Part shown: piece after piece, positions 46,468 to 51,049 of the stretch
Position numbering within the stretch: the stretch's first letter is position 1
Layout: every line of letters begins with the position of its first letter
Source: Komagataeibacter diospyri
GTDB taxonomy: Bacteria > Pseudomonadota > Alphaproteobacteria > Acetobacterales > Acetobacteraceae
Length of the DNA: 51,049 nt
Reading direction: 5' to 3'
Assembly: GCF_006538165.1 (NCBI RefSeq)
Contig: NZ_BDLU01000006.1
Span: forward strand, 1 to 51,049
Made by a program: the position numbers and the translations under genes
The notes under the pieces: model-generated
Told to the model about the DNA's origin: nothing
Database searches by the model: none
The model's input: only the letters and a program-made list of their open reading frames with translations

Positions 46468-46499
46468 ATGTACAGGTGCGTCACATATCACCTGTACAT
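46468..46499 (+). terminator. Hairpin after the phospho-lyase gene
   Basis: ATGTACAGGTG (46468-46478) and CACCTGTACAT (46489-46499) form a perfect 11-bp stem with a 10-nt loop, 18 bp after the stop codon. Only a short AT-rich stretch follows, so it is a weak or RNA-stabilising terminator. The remainder of 46500-46748 is AT-rich and without a recognisable gene except the promoter region of the next one. Confidence 0.5.
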
Positions 46500-46748
46500 A
46501 TTTGATAATTACTTTTAAGAAACCATAACCATAAGTTCTCGAAACACGATTTTATCCGGCATATATAGAGGTCTGTATCAATAATTTTATTTATTCACCA
46601 CTTCGTGATGTAGGTGATTTATTATTGAACGGTTGTTTTGTTTTCCTGATTAATGAGCTACAGCATATGAATGTGCGGCATATTTCTGGCGGGCATGGCC
46701 CCGCCAGAGGTGGCGGCGCACCAGATTGATGACTTTTTGGGAAAAATC

Positions 46749-47048
46749 ATGACTACAATGTACGTTACCTACCCTGGAAAATCTGACGCATGGTTCGATC
46801 GCGACTATTATGTGACGCATCATATGCCACTGGTTATGGAAGCATGGAGCAGCATTGGTCTGAAATCCGCTACGGCCTTTTTCCCGACTGACACCACCAA
46901 CGGGACGGTTGCAATCTGTGAATGTCAGTTCAAGGATGAAAGCGCCCTTCAGGCTGCTCTTGCATCCCCTGAAACACCTCGTGTTCTGGCTGATCTGAAG
47001 AATTTTACAAAAATCGAACCTGTTCTTAAGCGTGGAATTAATATTTGA
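46749..47048 (+). CDS. EthD-family small protein
   Basis: This 99-aa protein has the dimeric alpha/beta-barrel (ferredoxin-like) fold of the EthD family: MYVTYPGKSDAWFDRDYYVT followed by HHMPLVMEAW and ending KNFTKIEPVLKRG. The HxMPL motif is the family hallmark. Functions range from accessory proteins of ether degradation to small-molecule lyases or cyclases; the role here is unknown. I chose the ATG at 46749 (MTTMYVTYPG), preceded by TGGGAAAAA, instead of an ATG 26 codons upstream. It is followed by a strong terminator, so it is a single transcription unit or the last gene of the previous one. Confidence 0.8.
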   Translation: MTTMYVTYPGKSDAWFDRDYYVTHHMPLVMEAWSSIGLKSATAFFPTDTTNGTVAICECQFKDESALQAALASPETPRVLADLKNFTKIEPVLKRGINI

Positions 47049-47103
47049 TATTGTATATATAAAATATTAATTTTACCATTTTGTGTTCTATGTATTCAGA
47101 CAG

Positions 47104-47143
47104 GCCGTATAATGTATATTATATACATTATACGGCTTTTTTT
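47104..47143 (+). terminator. Strong intrinsic terminator
   Basis: GCCGTATAATGTATA (47104-47118), a 3-nt loop TTA and TATACATTATACGGC (47122-47136) form a perfect 15-bp stem followed by seven T residues. This is a textbook rho-independent terminator 55 bp after the EthD gene. Confidence 0.85.
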
Positions 47144-47683
47144 GTTTTGAAAATGTTCCAAAAATAGTTTCCTGCATTAGATGGCAGCTTGCCTGCCCCG
47201 CGTCATTCCACCTTATGCTTGGGACATGTGCTGTTGGTTACGTACAGCCAGTCGGCTTCGGCTCGTTCGCCTTGGGTTCGATATCTGGCATTATAAAATG
47301 TAGAAATTGGCGTTGGCGCCATAAGGATATTTACGTTACCAATTTATAGTAACGTAGAAATTTTTGCTTTTATTCCTGCCAAATTTACTCGATTGAGTTC
47401 AGTTGCAACCTGATCTCGAAACGGCATGTATTGCAAACGATGAATGTTAATAAAAATTGTGTTGTAATTTTGCCATACCCAAAACCGTTCATCATTCAGC
47501 GGGGTTTGAACGTTTGACAGTTCATCGTTTCAAAAAATAGGATCGATAACGAAATTATGGTTCATGAGAAACAGTATAAAACAACAAATCAACAGAAACA
47601 AAAACGTTCGTGGGTACACATTTCTTATGGGTATTTCTTCGCGCTAGGGCCAATATCTGTTCCGCATTCGACGTGAGAAAAAA
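47144..47683. other. Long promoter region before the TonB receptor, with an inverted repeat
   Basis: There is no gene in this 540-bp gap. TACGTTAC (47332-47339) and GTAACGTA (47349-47356) are perfect 8-bp inverted arms with a 9-nt spacer, a candidate operator about 330 bp before the receptor start. No Fur box like that at 6483 is visible. The last 250 bases are AT-rich. Confidence 0.4.
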
Positions 47684-50137
47684 ATGATAAGATCTCAATT
47701 TTTTTGCTCCCTTCTTGTTACGACAGCTTTTATTTCTGCGTTTTCGGAACCTGGATGGGCAGCGCCTGTCAGTAGCGGAAAAACTGTTCGTACCACCGCG
47801 AAACCCGTACATACGGCTGCCGCGACCCAGTCTGTCCCTCCGACCCCAAAGGTTGAAACGCTGAACGCCGTCGGGATCCGCAGGCGCGCACGTGGCACCC
47901 AGATCAGCATGGGGCAACAGGTGCTGCGCACCATGGTGCCAGGCACCAACCCGCTCAAGGCGCTGGCCCAGACCCCGGGCGTCGTGTTTCAGTCGGATGA
48001 CCCGCAGGGTGTGGATACCTATTCCGTCAACCTGTACATGCATGGTTTTGCCCAGAACGAAATCGGCATGACCATGGATGGCATCCCATTGGGGGAACCG
48101 GTCTATCGCGCCTATAACGGCCTTAACCCCGTACAGGCGATCTCATCTGAAAACGTCGAGCGACTGGATGTAACCCAGAGCGCTGGCGCGGAAGGGGCCG
48201 CCAGCACCAATAACCTTGGTGGCTCCATCAATTATGTCAGTAGCGACCCGAAAGACCGCATGGGTGGCCAGGCGGCCCAGACTTTCGGCAGCAACAAGAT
48301 GTACCATACATTCTTCCGTTTCGACAGCGGCGTGCTGAACAAGACGGGCACCAAATTCTACGCGTCCTACATGCGTAATGAAACCGGAAAATGGAAAGGC
48401 GGCAGCGACCAGTTCATGCAGCAGGTCAATGCCAAAATTGTGCAGCCCATCGGTCAGGACAGCAAGATCACCGCGTTCTTTGACTGGGATAACCTGCAGC
48501 AGACCAACTATCAGGATTATTCGCCTTACTGGATGCAGCATAACGGCACTGGGCTTGATAACTTTATCGGCACGCCCAATGGTTACCAGAATGCTTATAA
48601 TTATGCTGTAGGTCATGGCCTGCCATCAAATGTCTATGATGCGCGTGATTCGTCCTATTATGACAGTACCTCCATGTCCTATGACTATTTTGGCGGGCTG
48701 ACGGCGGACCTGGCGCTAACGAACCACGTCCGTTGGAAAACAACCATCTACGGACATGAGGAATTGACCCGCGGCACCTATACCAACCCCTATGGATGTG
48801 GTTCGAACTATTATATCGCCGATCCCACTGGTACAAGCGCCGATGCAGCATATTGTACCAATAATCGGGTTGGTCTGAACGGTAACCCACTGTTTGAACA
48901 GACCAAGCGGCCGACAGACCACCGTTACGGTATCCTGTCATCCGTGAGCTATAACGTCGCCCATCACCAGATCACCGGCGGTGTCTGGTATGAAAACAAC
49001 AAATACGTCTCGGACGAATATGGTTATGCCGTCCCCTTCCCGAAGGAAGGGCAGATGTGGGACCAGTATGGCAACCTGCCGTCAGGTGGACGCGAGTTGT
49101 GGGGCCAGACTTATAATACCAATACATTTACTGCATTTGTCGCGGATACGTACCATCCGGTACGCAATCTGGCGCTGCATTTCGGCTTCAAGTCGATGCT
49201 TAACACGACCCGCGTCAGTCAGGATGGCAATTATGAACCGTTTACGGGTGTCAGCGCCATCACCGGGGGGGAAAGCCTGACAACGGCAGAGGCCTTCATG
49301 CCGCATATCAGCGCGGACTGGACCTTCCTGCACAATCATGAACTGTTCTTTGATATTTCAAAGAATGCGCATGCTTATTCCCAGTCGGGCTACAACCTGA
49401 CGGCATCCCCCATGGCCGTGTCACAGGCTGCATTTAATGACGCCAAAAGTTCGCTCCGGCCGGAAACGGCCTGGACTTACGCAGTTGGCTACCGTTACCA
49501 TGACCGTCTGGTGCAGGGATCGATCTATGCCTACCGCACCAACTTCAGCAATCGCATGCAGCAGATCGTGACTGGCGGCACAGTATCCAGCCTGTTGTCC
49601 GAAGTACGTAACGTGGGTGGCGTTACCATGAACGGCGTTGATGCCGGTGTTACCTTGACCCCGGTTCGCGGTCTGGCGATTACAAACAGCATCAGCTACA
49701 ATCATTCCACATACGATAGCGACATGAATGCCTCCGGCACCACGTACGCAACCCACGGCAAACAGGTGGTTGATTACCCACGCCTTATGTATAAGGCACG
49801 GGCGGCCTATAACTGGCGCAATGCCGAGTTCTATGTCGATGCGCAGTATATGGGTCAGCGCAGCTATTCCTATACAGGGGATTACCAGCTACCCAGCTAC
49901 TGGCTGACCAATGTTGGCGCGCGCTACGTAATGGGTGAGATGGGCCATTATAACAAGCACCTGTCTTTCATGCATAACGTGACCTTTGCCTTCAACATCT
50001 ACAACCTTACTGATACGAAATACGCATCGACTGTTGGCCAGAATGGTTTCCTGATGAGCGATCCGAAGGGGCAGAACCAGTCTATCCTGCTTGGTGCGCC
50101 GCGTCAGTTCTTCGGCAGTGTGAAAGCTGATTTCTAA
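47684..50137 (+). CDS. TonB-dependent outer-membrane receptor
   Basis: This 817-aa receptor has a signal peptide at residues 1-26 (FFCSLLVTTAFISAF, cleavage near GWA-A). A Thr/Pro-rich linker follows, then the plug domain (LKALAQTPGVVFQSDDPQGV, YSVNLYMHGFAQNEIGMTMD, LGGSINYVSS). The large 22-stranded barrel ends in FGSVKADF, with the terminal Phe expected for BAM insertion. There is no N-terminal signalling (STN) domain and no sigma/anti-sigma pair nearby. The ligand is unknown; siderophores, cobalamin, nickel chelates or sugars are possible. A long AT-rich leader precedes it. A hairpin lies 39 bp after the stop. Confidence 0.93.
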   Translation: MIRSQFFCSLLVTTAFISAFSEPGWAAPVSSGKTVRTTAKPVHTAAATQSVPPTPKVETLNAVGIRRRARGTQISMGQQVLRTMVPGTNPLKALAQTPGVVFQSDDPQGVDTYSVNLYMHGFAQNEIGMTMDGIPLGEPVYRAYNGLNPVQAISSENVERLDVTQSAGAEGAASTNNLGGSINYVSSDPKDRMGGQAAQTFGSNKMYHTFFRFDSGVLNKTGTKFYASYMRNETGKWKGGSDQFMQQVNAKIVQPIGQDSKITAFFDWDNLQQTNYQDYSPYWMQHNGTGLDNFIGTPNGYQNAYNYAVGHGLPSNVYDARDSSYYDSTSMSYDYFGGLTADLALTNHVRWKTTIYGHEELTRGTYTNPYGCGSNYYIADPTGTSADAAYCTNNRVGLNGNPLFEQTKRPTDHRYGILSSVSYNVAHHQITGGVWYENNKYVSDEYGYAVPFPKEGQMWDQYGNLPSGGRELWGQTYNTNTFTAFVADTYHPVRNLALHFGFKSMLNTTRVSQDGNYEPFTGVSAITGGESLTTAEAFMPHISADWTFLHNHELFFDISKNAHAYSQSGYNLTASPMAVSQAAFNDAKSSLRPETAWTYAVGYRYHDRLVQGSIYAYRTNFSNRMQQIVTGGTVSSLLSEVRNVGGVTMNGVDAGVTLTPVRGLAITNSISYNHSTYDSDMNASGTTYATHGKQVVDYPRLMYKARAAYNWRNAEFYVDAQYMGQRSYSYTGDYQLPSYWLTNVGARYVMGEMGHYNKHLSFMHNVTFAFNIYNLTDTKYASTVGQNGFLMSDPKGQNQSILLGAPRQFFGSVKADF

Positions 50138-50175
50138 CCAGAAAAGATGCATTGACGCGGAACAAGGATAACGAA

Positions 50176-50202
50176 TTTCCCGGCATTGAATATGCCGGGA
50201 AA
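50176..50202 (+). terminator. Hairpin after the TonB receptor gene
   Basis: TTTCCCGGCAT (50176-50186) and ATGCCGGGAAA (50192-50202) form a perfect 11-bp stem with a 5-nt loop. The T-tract is poor (TGGGTTTC), so its strength as a terminator is uncertain. Confidence 0.6.
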
Positions 50203-50299
50203 TGGGTTTCTGAGGCAGCGTCTTTACATGGCTCCGGTTCCATACATAGGGCACCGAGTGCACGTTTTTAAATCCTCGACCACATTTTCTGCCGAAGCA

Positions 50300-50890
50300 A
50301 TGCCAGACGCGGGACATATTGCCAGAACAGGGCATTAACAGCGAGACATGTGGTCAGGAAAAAAGCTATCCGGCATCGATTATAGGATGTGGTGAGATGT
50401 CTACATCCGTGACGCATGTGAATATGGTCCTGTTCCGGTTCCATCGTCTATGTCGGCAGCTTTCATATCTGGTGGGCTGACACGTGACTTACGTCTGGAA
50501 ATGCAGGGTTTGAGCCTTTTTTGCATCCCGGCCCTCAGCACCAGTCTGTGTTATGGCCAGCTTTGTCAGCCTTCATTGCTGCCTTGGACAAACCATCCAG
50601 CAAAGTGATACCGGCCAGCGTGGTTACTGATCTGGCCAGTGGTCATGAAGGAACCGGGTGGACGTCCATCCCTGCCCGTCATGCATAAAGCTTCATGTTC
50701 ATGCGGCCTCTGGTGCGACGGATCAGCCGAACGGCGTCCCTCCAGCGAGGTCGTGCCAATCATGACCGTTTCTGGTACAGCATTCCCGGTCGGCAGGTCT
50801 TCCATGATCGGGGCAGAGCCCCCCGTCCTCCCAGCTTTTCAAACGTTTATAAAACGTCTTCCCGCGTATCAACAAGACAGCACGGCCTTA
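50300..50890 (-). pseudogene. IS5-family transposase, heavily frameshifted
   Basis: In order on the minus strand, but in changing frames, one reads KTFYKRLKSWEDGG, IMEDLPTGNAVPETVMIGTT (the first catalytic Asp is changed to Gly in VMIGTT), PPGSFMTTGQISNHAG, LKPCISRRKSR, RWNRNRTIF and THLTTSYNRCRIAFFLTTCL, then AVNALFW. These are the landmarks of IS5 transposases of the KTVMIDATYLKAH type. Parts of the middle and all frame continuity are lost. 50203-50299 holds nothing recognisable. Confidence 0.7.
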
Positions 50891-50941
50891 CCGGGCGTGT
50901 TTTGACATCCCATATGAACTTGAGTGGCTGGAGTTCTGGTG

Positions 50942-51049
50942 ATGTTGAAAGTCATGAAGGGTCTGACAGACGTTGAGTTCGAGCGTCTCTACAGCACGGA
51001 AGAAGCCTGTATCGAGGCGTTGCTGATGGCGCGTCGGGAGGCATTGATT
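50942..51049 (+). CDS. IS1595-family transposase, 3' end outside the window
   Basis: The last 108 bases encode MLKVMKGLTDVEFERLYSTE, then EACIEALLMARREALI. This is the N-terminus of IS1595-family (ISXO2-like) transposases, where a LTxxEFxxxFxTEEAC motif precedes a zinc ribbon and the DDE core. Because only 36 codons are present, the state of the gene is unknown. It adds a third IS family to the window. Confidence 0.6.
   Translation, partial: MLKVMKGLTDVEFERLYSTEEACIEALLMARREALI

Noticed and set aside
47180..47300. Possible tRNA-like segment with a GGTTCGA motif
   Set aside because: The TpsiC-like motif is not matched by an acceptor stem, D arm or anticodon arm in the expected positions.

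Overview
The window looks like chromosomal DNA of an acetic acid bacterium (Acetobacteraceae, most likely Komagataeibacter or Gluconacetobacter). This is inferred from the high GC of the core genes, the density of decayed IS5-family elements, a large composite PAS-GAF-GGDEF-EAL protein and the style of the TonB receptor. It was not tested by any search. Genes are closely packed. There is no rRNA, recognisable tRNA or CRISPR array.

1-5.7 kb: the right part of an IS3-family element sits on the remnant of a zinc-type quinone oxidoreductase gene. Next comes a small stress-type module: an SDR/epimerase-like protein, a DJ-1/PfpI protein, a MerR regulator and a chloroperoxidase-like alpha/beta hydrolase. 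Three promoters here share a MerR-style 19-bp spacer and a common dyad, so one MerR protein plausibly controls all three. nhaA follows.

5.7-15.8 kb: degenerate DNA and a near-consensus Fur box precede a heavy-metal RND efflux operon (secreted 158-aa protein, TolC-type channel, periplasmic adaptor, CzcA/CusA-like pump, response regulator, sensor kinase). The operon continues into a broken cytochrome b561 gene and a VIT/CCC1-type iron/manganese transporter.

16.1-20.9 kb: a DUF1656 - HlyD - FUSC - NodT efflux operon of the aromatic/fusaric acid type.

21-28 kb: nested IS3 and IS5 relics; a serine-recombinase homologue that has lost three catalytic residues; an unknown 229-aa protein translationally coupled to the GGDEF-EAL protein; a NERD-like protein; and a 2OG-Fe(II) oxygenase.

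28-47 kb: an amine-scavenging island. It holds a MocR regulator; phnWX with a LysR regulator and a DMT carrier (2-aminoethylphosphonate); dgdR-dgdA (2,2-dialkylglycine decarboxylase); an amino acid permease; a second DMT carrier; taurine:pyruvate aminotransferase with a sulfoacetaldehyde-reductase-like SDR; a GntR regulator; and an aminoglycoside-phosphotransferase-like kinase next to a PLP phospho-lyase. Three of the four PLP catabolic enzymes pass the amino group to pyruvate, making alanine. The fourth releases ammonia.

47-51 kb: a strong terminator, a TonB-dependent receptor, another decayed IS5 transposase and the start of an IS1595-family transposase cut by the window edge.
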